Shown here one piece after another: positions 1 through 9,238 of a stretch of DNA of 64,000 nucleotides. The notes below the pieces were generated by a model. That model was given only the letters and a program-made list of their open reading frames with translations, searched no databases and was not told the DNA's origin. Source of the DNA: Crocinitomicaceae bacterium (GTDB lineage Bacteria > Bacteroidota > Bacteroidia > Flavobacteriales_D > Crocinitomicaceae); the NCBI GenBank assembly GCA_016708105.1, contig JADJGJ010000004.1:124001-188000 (forward strand), given 5' to 3'. The position numbers and the translations under genes are program-made. How positions within the stretch are numbered: the stretch's first letter is position 1; each line of letters begins with the position of its first letter.

Positions 1-3000
1 CTGTTATTATCTGCCGGAAATTATAGTTGTACAGTTACTGATGCTTCAGGTTGCACACTTGACTTAAACGCAACCGTGAATGACGATCCGGGGAACCTGC
101 AAATTTTCTCACAAACATTAACCAACGAAAGTTGCGGATCAAATAACGGCTCGGTGAATATCACCGTTGCCGGCGGAACACCTGCATACTCATATGTTTG
201 GTCAACCGGCGCAACAACGCAAGACATTAGTTCACTCAATGAAGGAAACTATTCTGTGCTCATTTCAGATGCCGGAGGATGTTCGTTCACCGCTGATTTT
301 AACCTGATAAATTCCGGAGGAAACATGACCATCAGCGGTTCAGTAATTGGCAATGAAGTGTGCGGCAATTCAGCCGGAAGTATTGATATCACATTAACTG
401 ACGGTACTGCTCCATTTTTATTTAACTGGTCAAATGGCGCCGTAAATGAAGACATTACAGATCTAACAGCCGGAACATATTCTGTTACGATCACTGACAT
501 TAATTCGTGTTCAACTGCAGGAAGTTTTACCGTAGGAAGTGATAACGGAACTCTTACACTTGTTTCATCTGTTGTTACGGATGAGAATTGTGGTGATGCC
601 GCCGGAGCAATTGATATTACTATCACAGGCGGAAGCGCACCAATTAACTATACTTGGTCAAACGGCGCAATTTCACAAGACATTTCTTCACTGTCAGCCG
701 GAACTTATTCGGTCACCGTTGAAGACCAATTTGGTTGCAGTGTTGGCACTACTGAAACTGTGGTAAATAACAGTGGAGGATTTGCTGCCACCGTAACCAC
801 AACAACAGACGAAAATTGTGGAGATGCTGCCGGCGCAATTGACATTACGGTTATCGGAGGAGTCGCTCCTTACACTTTCGCATGGAATAATGGAGCAAGC
901 ATAGAAGATATCAGCGGATTGTCTGCAGGCACCTATGATCTTGTAATTACAGATGCAAACGGTTGTAATATTTCATTATCAGCAGATGTACTTAACAACA
1001 CCGGAACACTGAACGTAACAGCAATTACACAAGATGCTTCATGTATTACCCCTACAGGTTTTATTGATCTCACCGTGAGCGGCGGAACACCCGGATACAC
1101 TTACCTCTGGAGTAATGCTGCAACATCTCAGGATATTTCAGGATTGACAGCCGGAAACTATACTTGTCAAATCACAGACAATGCCGGATGCATTTACAAC
1201 TATTCAGGCGACATTAATTCAGGAGGCGGTTCAATCTCTACCACATCTGTTGTTTCAGACGCCATGTGTGGAAATGACAATGGATCTATAGAAGTAACTG
1301 TTAGTGGAGGCATTGACCCGTATTCGTTCAGTTGGACAGGTGCTTCACCAAGTCCTTGCTGCCAATACACATTAGATATGCAAGATTTATTTGGTGACGG
1401 TTGGAATGGTGGTGAACTTGAAGTATTCATCAACGGTTCATCAGTTGGAACTTTCAGCGCCTCGGGAACAGGATCAACAGAAACCATTGATGTGTGTGAT
1501 GGAGATGCAATTGAACTCAACTACACAGCAGGAAACTGGGAAGAAGAAAATATCTATACCCTACTTGATGCATCGGGTAATGTTGTTTTCACAGATGGGC
1601 CAAACCCTGCAACAGGAACTGTTTATACAGGAACAACGGCTTGTGCAGGCGGAGCGCCAAATACTACGGCCGTTTATAATCTTGCTGCCGGCAATTACAG
1701 CTTAACTATAACTGATGATGTTGGCTGCACATTTACTGAAGATTATACCGTACTTGCAGTTGCCTCTGATTTACAGTTAAATTTAACAAGCCTCACTGAT
1801 GACAACTGTCTTCAAGGAAGTGGTCAAATCGTTTATACAATAAGCGGTGGTACCGCACCATTTGATCCAACGTTAAACGGACAACCTGATTTATTTACTC
1901 CGGGACAATTCTCAAATCTGGATGCCGGAGATTATGAATTAGTAGTTTGGGATGCAAATGGCTGCACGGATACCATGCAATTAGTTGTAGGAAATAACAC
2001 AACTTTCACAACTACCGTGATTTCAGTTGTTGATGAAAACTGCGGACAATCTAACGGATCTATTGATATTGATGTAACCGGAGCGACCGTTGATTTCAAC
2101 TGGAGTAACGGAGAAACAACTGAAGATATCACTGGACTCTCTGCAGGCACATACACAGTAACCATACAATCAACCGGACCGTTTTGTCAGGATGAACTAA
2201 CATTTGATATTGTCAATTTAGCTGATATTGCAGTTAGCGGGGTTTCAACTGATGAGTTCTGTAGCAATGGCGCAGGAAGTATTGATCTGACTGTAACCGG
2301 CGGAACTAACCTCAGCTACTTGTGGAGTAATGGAGCAACAACAGAAGACCTAAGCGGACTATCTGCAGGCACCTACTCGTGTCTTGTAACAAATGATGAT
2401 ACCGGTTGTGAGGTGTCTGTTTCATACGATATTTTAAATACAACTACCGGAGTTTCTGTTACCGGATTTGCCAATGATGATTTCTGCGGAAACGGAAATG
2501 GATCTGTTGATATTACGGTAACCGGCGGATCTGGAAATTATTCATACTCGTGGAGCAATGGAGAAACCACCGAAGACCTAGCGGCGGTTGGACAAGGTGA
2601 TTATACCGTAACCGTAACAGACACTGACGATGGTTGTCAAACAAGTTTCAGCGTTACGGTTGGAAATTTTGCAACATTTGATGTAACAGGTATTGTCACT
2701 GACGCTGCTTGTGCAACGTGCACTGAAGGCGCAATAGATATTACCATCAATGAATTTTTCCCGGATGATCCATATACATTCAGCTGGAGCAACGGCGCAA
2801 CTACGGAAGACATCTCTGGTCTCACCCCTGGAGATTACACGGTGACAGTAACCAGCGCATCAGGCTGCAGCACCATGGTAACATTTACTGTTGGTAACAG
2901 TAATTCATCAGGCTTAAATGAATCTGAGCGTATTTCATTCTCTGTGTATCCGAATCCTGTGCGTGATTATTTTACGATCAGTTGGATGAATCTTGATCAA

Positions 3001-3180
3001 AACCAATCAGTAATGTACATTACAAATGCCTTGGGTGAAACTGTACTCACCAAAGCCTACGGAACGTCTACCGGATCTGATCAGATTGATGTTTCAGGAT
3101 TAGCCAGAGGAATTTATTTTGTTCATTTAACCAATGGAGAAACAACCAAAACAATTAAACTGGTGGTTGCACGTAAATAA
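1..3180 (+). CDS. SprB-repeat surface adhesin with T9SS type A sorting domain (5' truncated)
   Basis: The reading frame is open from base 1, so the gene begins upstream; 1059 residues are visible. At least eleven SprB-type repeats of about 75 residues follow each other, each with a Cys near the start (for example ENCGDAAGAIDI), a WSNGA-type core and a SAGTYSVTVTD-type end. Around bases 1340-1640 one repeat is interrupted by an unrelated insert containing FGDGWNGGELEVFING. The last 80 residues (from about base 2935, SVYPNPVRDYFTISW) match the T9SS type A C-terminal sorting domain, which directs export across the outer membrane and attachment to the surface. A role in adhesion or gliding is inferred from the SprB family. 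The GTG at 76 is internal, not a start. A strong terminator follows at 3204-3230. Confidence 0.9.
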   Translation: MLLSAGNYSCTVTDASGCTLDLNATVNDDPGNLQIFSQTLTNESCGSNNGSVNITVAGGTPAYSYVWSTGATTQDISSLNEGNYSVLISDAGGCSFTADFNLINSGGNMTISGSVIGNEVCGNSAGSIDITLTDGTAPFLFNWSNGAVNEDITDLTAGTYSVTITDINSCSTAGSFTVGSDNGTLTLVSSVVTDENCGDAAGAIDITITGGSAPINYTWSNGAISQDISSLSAGTYSVTVEDQFGCSVGTTETVVNNSGGFAATVTTTTDENCGDAAGAIDITVIGGVAPYTFAWNNGASIEDISGLSAGTYDLVITDANGCNISLSADVLNNTGTLNVTAITQDASCITPTGFIDLTVSGGTPGYTYLWSNAATSQDISGLTAGNYTCQITDNAGCIYNYSGDINSGGGSISTTSVVSDAMCGNDNGSIEVTVSGGIDPYSFSWTGASPSPCCQYTLDMQDLFGDGWNGGELEVFINGSSVGTFSASGTGSTETIDVCDGDAIELNYTAGNWEEENIYTLLDASGNVVFTDGPNPATGTVYTGTTACAGGAPNTTAVYNLAAGNYSLTITDDVGCTFTEDYTVLAVASDLQLNLTSLTDDNCLQGSGQIVYTISGGTAPFDPTLNGQPDLFTPGQFSNLDAGDYELVVWDANGCTDTMQLVVGNNTTFTTTVISVVDENCGQSNGSIDIDVTGATVDFNWSNGETTEDITGLSAGTYTVTIQSTGPFCQDELTFDIVNLADIAVSGVSTDEFCSNGAGSIDLTVTGGTNLSYLWSNGATTEDLSGLSAGTYSCLVTNDDTGCEVSVSYDILNTTTGVSVTGFANDDFCGNGNGSVDITVTGGSGNYSYSWSNGETTEDLAAVGQGDYTVTVTDTDDGCQTSFSVTVGNFATFDVTGIVTDAACATCTEGAIDITINEFFPDDPYTFSWSNGATTEDISGLTPGDYTVTVTSASGCSTMVTFTVGNSNSSGLNESERISFSVYPNPVRDYFTISWMNLDQNQSVMYITNALGETVLTKAYGTSTGSDQIDVSGLARGIYFVHLTNGETTKTIKLVVARK

Positions 3181-3203
3181 ATTGATAAGATAAATTATAC
3201 AAG

Positions 3204-3230
3204 AAAGGTCACTGTTTGGTGACCTTTTTT
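3204..3230 (+). terminator. Rho-independent terminator of the SprB-repeat gene
   Basis: AAAGGTCAC (3204-3212) pairs perfectly with GTGACCTTT (3219-3227) over a 6-nt loop and runs into a T tract. It starts 24 bases after the stop codon. Confidence 0.88.
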
Positions 3231-3309
3231 ATTTGGTGGGCCGAAGAAGAGATGCTTCATGCCAGATTAAGCGCAAGAATATTATGATGCATACGGTTTG
3301 AATAAAAAC

Positions 3310-3374
3310 AGCTTACGCCCAACCTAAGCTGATGTATGAGAAAATCTCTCATGAGCTTGAGTCGGGCGTAAGCT
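3310..3374. repeat. 65-bp imperfect inverted repeat (possible structured RNA or cruciform)
   Basis: The outer arms AGCTTACGCCC (3310-3320) and GGGCGTAAGCT (3364-3374) are perfect complements. Inside, AAGCT (3326-3330) pairs with AGCTT (3354-3358) and ATGAG (3336-3340) with CTCAT (3348-3352), leaving a 7-nt loop. No T tract follows, so a simple terminator is unlikely. Confidence 0.6.
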
Positions 3375-3876
3375 TAATACCTCACCGTTTTTTTGCTTGC
3401 GAATTCTGTTCACCGGAACGAGTTAAACAAAATCCGTCTTCTTCAATCACTATGGCATGCTGTCAATTCTGAATTTCTTCCTCTATCAGATTCGTTGTTC
3501 AATCGGGATGATTGATTTTTATCAGGGTAATAAAAGCGTCGTGGATACTGTTTGTGTTGAGCTATTTTTTTCCCTGCTGCTTTGTTCTTTTTTATTGTTT
3601 ATCCCTATTGACTATCTGAACCCGGTACACTTGATTCCCTTTTCAGAAATGACCTTGTCACACATCAAATTTACGTCAAACCCATCAGAAAATTTGCTCA
3701 TACTTATTGACCTATGCTTGTTGTTAATTAATATATTAAAATGATATTCAACGCGTTGAGTGTTTTTCTATACGGTTTACAGCTGGCGGTAATCAGTCAT
3801 AGATAAAATTTATACTGCGTTTTGCGTAAAATTTCTTACGCGTGTAGAAATCCTGCGGTAAGGATATGTGAATTAC

Positions 3877-4773
3877 TCACGCCCGCACCTTTTGCGGTCT
3901 TATCACTAGATAAACACCAATGAAAATGAACAAGGTGCAAATCAGTTTAATCACATTGATGTCTGCAGTATAATTTTCAAGACCCAAACTGGCGTACATA
4001 AAAACAAATAGTGTTGCAAGCACAGGTTGAATATAGATATACACAGCTGCTACGGTGGCATTCACTTTTTTCATGGCATATACCATAAGTAAGTAAGGCA
4101 GAAATGTAACACCCGCCACCACAAAAATAATTTTTGCAATCGATGTTGCGCTCATGCCTTGCCAATCAACGTGAGGTAATTCATTCCATGATGCAGGCCA
4201 TATCAGCACCACTATTAATCCAAAAGTGAAAACCCAGGTAATTACGGTGAGCGCGTTATACTTTGACATTAACGGCTTTACCATGATGAGATAAATTGCA
4301 TACGAAGCCGCATTCAACATGATGAGTAAATCACCCATTGATGTTGCAGATGTTCCTTCAGCATTTTGCATTGAAAAAATAATTGCAGACAGGCCGCCCA
4401 GCAACACGCCCACTACTTGGGTCAGGTTGACTTTTTCTTTTACAAAAATCAATGAAAGCAACAAAACCAAAATAGGAGTGGTTACCATAATTACTGATGC
4501 GTTCACCGGCGACGTCAACGACAACCCATTAAAAAACAATAACTGGTTAATGCCCACTCCAAAAATGCCGCATAAAATTATTCTCAACACATCATTCCGT
4601 TTGATTTTTTCAAACCTGAATGAAAACAAAATCCAAAACAACAAGGTGGCGCCTGTTACTCGCAAAAAAATAAATCCGTTGGCTCCTATTACCCCGGGCA
4701 TAAGTCCTTTTGCTACTAAGTAGTTAATGCCATAAAGCAAATTAACGGCGAATAATGCCAGATGAGATTTCAC
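3877..4773 (-). CDS. EamA/DMT-family transporter
   Basis: A 298-residue protein with about ten hydrophobic segments arranged as two similar halves, the layout of EamA (drug/metabolite transporter) permeases of the inner membrane. The segment TSPVNASVIMVTTPILVLLL in the first half is typical of the family. It ends with a short basic tail (RPQKVRA). The substrate cannot be read from sequence; family members export amino acids, nucleosides or other metabolites. The start codon overlaps the stop of the upstream ArsC-like gene by four bases, so the two are probably co-transcribed and translationally coupled. Confidence 0.88.
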   Translation of the reverse strand: MKSHLALFAVNLLYGINYLVAKGLMPGVIGANGFIFLRVTGATLLFWILFSFRFEKIKRNDVLRIILCGIFGVGINQLLFFNGLSLTSPVNASVIMVTTPILVLLLSLIFVKEKVNLTQVVGVLLGGLSAIIFSMQNAEGTSATSMGDLLIMLNAASYAIYLIMVKPLMSKYNALTVITWVFTFGLIVVLIWPASWNELPHVDWQGMSATSIAKIIFVVAGVTFLPYLLMVYAMKKVNATVAAVYIYIQPVLATLFVFMYASLGLENYTADINVIKLICTLFIFIGVYLVIRPQKVRA

Positions 4774-5144
4774 TTTTTCGTTTTATTTATTAAAGATATT
4801 AGTTCCTTAGCCGCCTGTACAACAGAAGCCGTATTCCCAATAAATATCTTGTTATCTGAAACTAAAACAGGTCTTTTAAGAAAAGTGTATTCATCTAAAA
4901 TTAACTTACGATATTCTTTTTCAGTAAGTTTTTTTTCCTTGAGTCCGAGTGCCTGATATTTCATTGATCTCCGTGAAAACAAGGCCTCGGCAGAACCCGC
5001 CAGTTCAATCATCTTCTCTAATTGCGAGGCTGTGATTTTTTCAGTTTTTATGTCTTGTAGAATAAATTTTTTTGAGGGTTTCCATTCTTTCAAAATACGC
5101 TGACAAGTTGAACAAGTGGCTAAATAAAAAATATGATGTGTCAT
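4770..5144 (-). CDS. ArsC/Spx-family protein
   Basis: This 124-residue protein has the small thioredoxin-like ArsC/Spx fold: an N-terminal CxxC (ATCSTCQRIL, residues 9-18) and FLKRPVLVSDNKIFIG near the C-terminus, where the family has its conserved RP motif. Members are either arsenate reductases or Spx-like regulators; nothing here separates the two, and no arsenic genes lie nearby. It is the first gene of a two-gene unit with the EamA transporter. The small size and single domain are normal for the family. Confidence 0.8.
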   Translation of the reverse strand: MTHHIFYLATCSTCQRILKEWKPSKKFILQDIKTEKITASQLEKMIELAGSAEALFSRRSMKYQALGLKEKKLTEKEYRKLILDEYTFLKRPVLVSDNKIFIGNTASVVQAAKELISLINKTKK

Positions 5145-5177
5145 AGAAAAGTGAAATTTTTATGTGTGTCCTGATTC

Positions 5178-5215
5178 AAAAAAAATCCCTCAACCAGAAT
5201 TTGGAAGAGGGATTT
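5178..5215 (-). terminator. Terminator downstream of metK
   Basis: Read on the minus strand, AAATCCCTC (5215-5207) pairs with GAGGGATTT (5191-5183) and continues into T8 (5185-5178). It lies 20 bases past the metK stop and separates metK from the ArsC/EamA unit. Confidence 0.88.
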
Positions 5216-5234
5216 ACTAAATAGCAATGCTGAA

Positions 5235-6491
5235 TTATTTTTTCAATTTGAAAGCTGCTTTTACTTTATCTACATAGTCTAATTTTTCCCATGTAAACAA
5301 TTCAACTTTCAATGTTTTTTTCTTGCCATCAGGCATAGAGAATGTTTTTGTTACGATTTCGTTTTTACGACCCATGTGTCCGTATGCTGCAGTTTCACTA
5401 TACATTGGAGTGCGTAGCTTTAGTCTCTGTTCAATGAAATATGGGCGCATGTCAAAAACTTTCTCAACAATTTTTGCAATTTCACCATCATTCATTTTCA
5501 CTTTGGCTGTTCCATAAGTATTGATATAAATACCCATTGGTTTAGCAACACCAATTGCATAAGAAACCTGAACTAAAACCTCATCACAAACACCGGCCGC
5601 AACCAAGTTTTTTGCAATGTGACGTGTAGCATAAGCAGCCGAACGGTCAACTTTTGAAGGATCTTTACCTGAAAATGCTCCACCACCGTGAGCGCCTTTT
5701 CCACCATAAGTATCAACAATGATTTTGCGCCCAGTTAAGCCGGTGTCACCGTGCGGGCCGCCAATTACAAATTTCCCTGTTGGGTTAATATGATAGGCAA
5801 TTTTATCATTGAATAGTTTAGCGTACTTAGGATAGCTTTTCTTAACGCGAGGAATTAAAATATCAATGATATCTTTTTTAATTTTTGCCAACATTTTTTG
5901 TTCTGAATCAAAATCATCATGTTGAGTAGAAACAACAATTGCATCAATGCGCACCGGTTGGTTTTTATCATTGTACTCTAAAGTCACTTGTGATTTTGCA
6001 TCAGGACGGAGGTATTTAATTTGTTTATTTTCTCTTCTCAGCGCAGCAAGTTCTAAAAGAATGGCGTGTGCCAAATCTAAGGCCAAAGGCATGTAATTTG
6101 GCGTTTCATTGGTTGCGTAACCAAACATCATACCTTGATCACCGGCACCTTGATCTTCTTTCTTTTTACGCTCAACTCCTTGGTTAATGTCGGCAGATTG
6201 TTCATGTATGGCTGAAAGTACACCACATGAATTTGCTTCAAACATATACTCAGATTTAGTATAGCCAATTTTGCGAATCACGCCGCGGGCAATTTCCTGT
6301 ACATCCAGGTATGCTTTTGATTTCACCTCACCGGCAAGTACAACTTGTCCGGTTGTTACCAGCGTCTCACAGGCAACTTTACTGTTGGGGTCAAAGGCAA
6401 GAAAATTATCAATCAAGGCGTCTGAAATTTGATCCGCAACTTTGTCGGGATGTCCTTCAGAAACAGATTCAGAAGTGAAAAGGTATGACAT
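5235..6491 (-). CDS. metK: S-adenosylmethionine synthetase
   Basis: The enzyme makes S-adenosylmethionine from methionine and ATP in the cytoplasm. The 418 residues carry the family signatures: GHPDKVADQISDA near the N-terminus, the GAGDQGMMFGYA hexapeptide region, and the P-loop-like GGGAFSGKDPSKVDRSAAY. The bacterial enzyme is usually 380-420 residues, so this one is at the long end; the extra length comes from a Lys-rich central insertion and tail. The start MSYLFTSESVSEGHPDK matches the family start. The gene is monocistronic, with its own terminator. Confidence 0.98.
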   Translation of the reverse strand: MSYLFTSESVSEGHPDKVADQISDALIDNFLAFDPNSKVACETLVTTGQVVLAGEVKSKAYLDVQEIARGVIRKIGYTKSEYMFEANSCGVLSAIHEQSADINQGVERKKKEDQGAGDQGMMFGYATNETPNYMPLALDLAHAILLELAALRRENKQIKYLRPDAKSQVTLEYNDKNQPVRIDAIVVSTQHDDFDSEQKMLAKIKKDIIDILIPRVKKSYPKYAKLFNDKIAYHINPTGKFVIGGPHGDTGLTGRKIIVDTYGGKGAHGGGAFSGKDPSKVDRSAAYATRHIAKNLVAAGVCDEVLVQVSYAIGVAKPMGIYINTYGTAKVKMNDGEIAKIVEKVFDMRPYFIEQRLKLRTPMYSETAAYGHMGRKNEIVTKTFSMPDGKKKTLKVELFTWEKLDYVDKVKAAFKLKK

Positions 6492-6605
6492 AGAATTTAA
6501 GTTTCAATTTTTTAATGTGCGCATAAAATTAGTGTTTTTGTAAGACAGATGAAGAAACTCTGTAATTTTTCGGCAAAAGAAATGAATTATCTGACCAACA
6601 CCTTC

Positions 6606-7259
6606 TTATTTCAAGAGATTGTTTTTATACGCCAACCGAATAAGTCCGGCCACATTTGTAACATCTAATTTTTTCATCAGATTGGTGCGGTGCGTGTCAA
6701 CCGTGCGATGCGAGATGTTTAATTCATCCCCGATTTCTTTGTTTGTCATTCCTTCAGCAACCAATTTGAGAATTTCCGTTTCTCTTTCAGTTAACTCACT
6801 CAAATCAGTTGTGGTGTTAGATTCACTGTGATTTTTAATTGTTTTGTCAAGCAATGACAGAGTAACATCATTAGAGAAATATGATTGATTATTCAATACT
6901 TTGGTGATGGCGTCCAGCACTTCAGTTTGTTGTGAGTTTTTCAGAAGATACCCGTCAGCCCCAAGCCCAATCAGTTTTTTAATAAGTTCTTTATCATTAT
7001 GCATTGAGATAATGATGACTTTCACTTGAGGAAATTTTCTTTTAATTTCTTCACAAGCGGCAATACCGCTGAGACCGGGCATTTCAATATCCATCAAAAT
7101 CACGTGTGGATTCAATACATCAGCCAGCCTGATGGCATCATGACCATCATTGGCTTCACCAATCACTTGATAGCGTCCGTCGTGTTCAATAAATCCGCGT
7201 ATGCCATCAATGATCAACTGGTGGTCATCAACCAGTAGAATTCTTTTTTTATCGGGCAT
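6606..7259 (-). CDS. LuxR/NarL-type response regulator
   Basis: A 217-residue two-domain regulator. The receiver domain (residues about 5-120) has the acidic pair D11/D12 and the phospho-acceptor D57 in ILMDIEMPG. The C-terminal LuxR-type helix-turn-helix (about 150-215) shows LTERETEILKLVAEGMTNKE and the recognition helix ISHRTVDTHRTNLMKKL. It is encoded 73 bp downstream of the histidine kinase on the same strand, so the two form a cognate two-component system. The target genes are not evident. Confidence 0.95.
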   Translation of the reverse strand: MPDKKRILLVDDHQLIIDGIRGFIEHDGRYQVIGEANDGHDAIRLADVLNPHVILMDIEMPGLSGIAACEEIKRKFPQVKVIIISMHNDKELIKKLIGLGADGYLLKNSQQTEVLDAITKVLNNQSYFSNDVTLSLLDKTIKNHSESNTTTDLSELTERETEILKLVAEGMTNKEIGDELNISHRTVDTHRTNLMKKLDVTNVAGLIRLAYKNNLLK

Positions 7260-7332
7260 TAAATAACAATCTGTCTGTTCAAATATAATTGATTTTTAGT
7301 TGACTGTGCAGATTATTGCAACATCAAGAATT

Positions 7333-9153
7333 TTATGAGACCGGTATTCTGATAGTAACAATTATTCCATGTGGATCACCATTTTCAAACTGAACTGTGC
7401 CGTTGACCGTGTTTAATCTCGATTTAATGTTCAATAAGCCGTGTCCTTCATTTTTTTCTACCACTGAAAATCCCTTTCCATTGTCTTCAACTAAAAGAAT
7501 GATTTGTTTGGCGCGCTTGAACAATTGTATGGTCAGCAAATCGGCGTCTGCGTGTTTAATTGCGTTATTGACTAGCTCTTGACTGACGCGGAACAATACC
7601 AACTCTGTTTTTTCAGGTAATCTTTGATCAAAATTGTGATGCTCAAAGGTATATTTCAAATGGGCATATTTCAATGCTGATTCAAGCATGCCTTCCAGGG
7701 CCGGAATCAAGCCAAAACTCTCAAGCACCTTTGGTAACATTTGATGTGATATGATGCGCACTTCTGCAGATGTTTGATCTAATATTTTTGTCAATTCATT
7801 TAATTTCATCTTTTCTTCTGCAGACAAATTTTCGGCTTTATTGGTAAGGTTTTGCCAGGCAAGTTTTAAACCGCTCATTTGCTGTCCAATTCCGTCATGC
7901 AGCTCGCGAGCGATTCTTTTTCTTTCATCTTCAGTTGCATCAATCACAGCTTGCAAACCTTTTTCTCTTTCATGGATCACGGCTTGATCTTTTTCAGCTT
8001 GAGTCAACCTTAATTTTCTTTGGTAAAGAAATAATCCAAGAAATATCAGTGATATCAATACGCCCGCAATTGCACCAAACCATTTTGTTCTATTGGCCAA
8101 CGTAAGTTCTGTTTCAATATGATCTTGCTGCTCAGCCAATAAATTATTTTCTATTTTTTCAGTCTCATACTTCACCTCCATTTCAGAGAGCGATTTCATT
8201 TTATCTTCATTCAATAAACTATCTCTTAAAAAATGGCTACGTTCAATATGATAGAATGAGTTTTCAAAATCATTTACTTCAGCATAGGCTTTTCCAAGCT
8301 GATAATGTGCATTCTTGAGTAAATCAGTATATCGTAAATTTTGCGCAAGCTCAATACAGGCCAAATAGGTTTGGATGCCTTCATTAAAATTTTCAAGTTG
8401 AATTTGTAGGGCAGCTTTATTAATGAGATTTAGTCCCAGGCCCTGCATATTATTAAGTTCATGCATGAGCGCAATGGAGCGGTTAATCTGAATCATGGAA
8501 GAATCTAAATTCCCATTGAGTCGGTAGCACTCAGCACAATCAGCATAGATATAAGCCAGCCCGGTTTTGTTTTGACTGCTTAAGGCAATCTCCTCAGCTT
8601 TTTTATAGTATACAATTGCTGCATTGTAATTGCCAGACATTTCATAAACCACAGCTCTATTATTAAGTGATGTTTCAATGCATCCGGTATCAGCACATTC
8701 TTTGCAGAGTTGGTATGATTTATCAAGACATGATATGGCCTTGTCAAATTGTTTTTGTTTTCTCCAGTAAACAGAAAATTCATTGTACGTTCGGCCAAGA
8801 TATTTTTTATTCTCGGTCTCCTCAAAAATATTCAATGCCTGTTGATAGTTTGCAAGACATTGAGGATAGTCTCCCCGCATATAATCAGTCATTCCCAAAT
8901 TCAAATAACTGCGTCCAATCAATTCTTGATCTCCGCTTTTATGCGCATACGACAAACAAGTAGTCATCCACTTTTTACCATCATCATAGTTCAATACAAA
9001 AACAGGGTAAAAATTTGCCAGCATGAATTCAATGGTCTGTTTGTTTTTTTTTACCGTTGCAATTTGAAAAAGACTATCAGCAAAATCCGTTTCAAAAGCA
9101 AAACCAATGGCCGCTTTGAAAAAAACAAAACAGAGAATAAATCTTTTGAGCAT
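7333..9153 (-). CDS. TPR-containing sensor histidine kinase (HisKA_3 type)
   Basis: A signal peptide (MLKRFILCFVFFKAAIGFAF) leads into a periplasmic array of TPR repeats (about residues 70-330), one membrane span (WFGAIAGVLISLIFLGLFLY), a coiled linker and the cytoplasmic kinase. The phospho-acceptor histidine is H419 in RIARELHDGIGQQ, the HisKA_3 pattern that pairs with LuxR regulators. The ATPase domain follows, with N box NAIKHA and G boxes VEDNGKGF and GHGLLNIKSR. I chose the ATG at 9153 because it opens directly on the signal peptide; a frame extension to 9225 adds 24 residues without secretory character. The partner is the response regulator downstream. Confidence 0.93.
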   Translation of the reverse strand: MLKRFILCFVFFKAAIGFAFETDFADSLFQIATVKKNKQTIEFMLANFYPVFVLNYDDGKKWMTTCLSYAHKSGDQELIGRSYLNLGMTDYMRGDYPQCLANYQQALNIFEETENKKYLGRTYNEFSVYWRKQKQFDKAISCLDKSYQLCKECADTGCIETSLNNRAVVYEMSGNYNAAIVYYKKAEEIALSSQNKTGLAYIYADCAECYRLNGNLDSSMIQINRSIALMHELNNMQGLGLNLINKAALQIQLENFNEGIQTYLACIELAQNLRYTDLLKNAHYQLGKAYAEVNDFENSFYHIERSHFLRDSLLNEDKMKSLSEMEVKYETEKIENNLLAEQQDHIETELTLANRTKWFGAIAGVLISLIFLGLFLYQRKLRLTQAEKDQAVIHEREKGLQAVIDATEDERKRIARELHDGIGQQMSGLKLAWQNLTNKAENLSAEEKMKLNELTKILDQTSAEVRIISHQMLPKVLESFGLIPALEGMLESALKYAHLKYTFEHHNFDQRLPEKTELVLFRVSQELVNNAIKHADADLLTIQLFKRAKQIILLVEDNGKGFSVVEKNEGHGLLNIKSRLNTVNGTVQFENGDPHGIIVTIRIPVS

Positions 9154-9238
9154 GATATGCAAAGATGGAGAAAATTGTTGCGTTAAGAGTGGGTAATTCT
9201 TGCGCGCTAAACTTTTAACCGGCAAGTTCTACCGGAGA

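Larger units (their letters stand above)
3181..3876. other. Gene-poor intergenic region with a long inverted repeat
   Basis: About 700 bases separate the SprB gene from the EamA gene. They hold the terminator at 3204-3230 and a long interrupted palindrome at 3310-3374. A 95-codon frame at 3457-3744 has a non-protein-like composition and no recognisable motif, so I do not call it. The rest shows nothing I can identify. Confidence 0.6.

Noticed and set aside
3457..3744. 95-codon plus-strand frame
   Set aside because: Irregular composition, no motif, no homology-like pattern; probably chance in an AT-rich gap.
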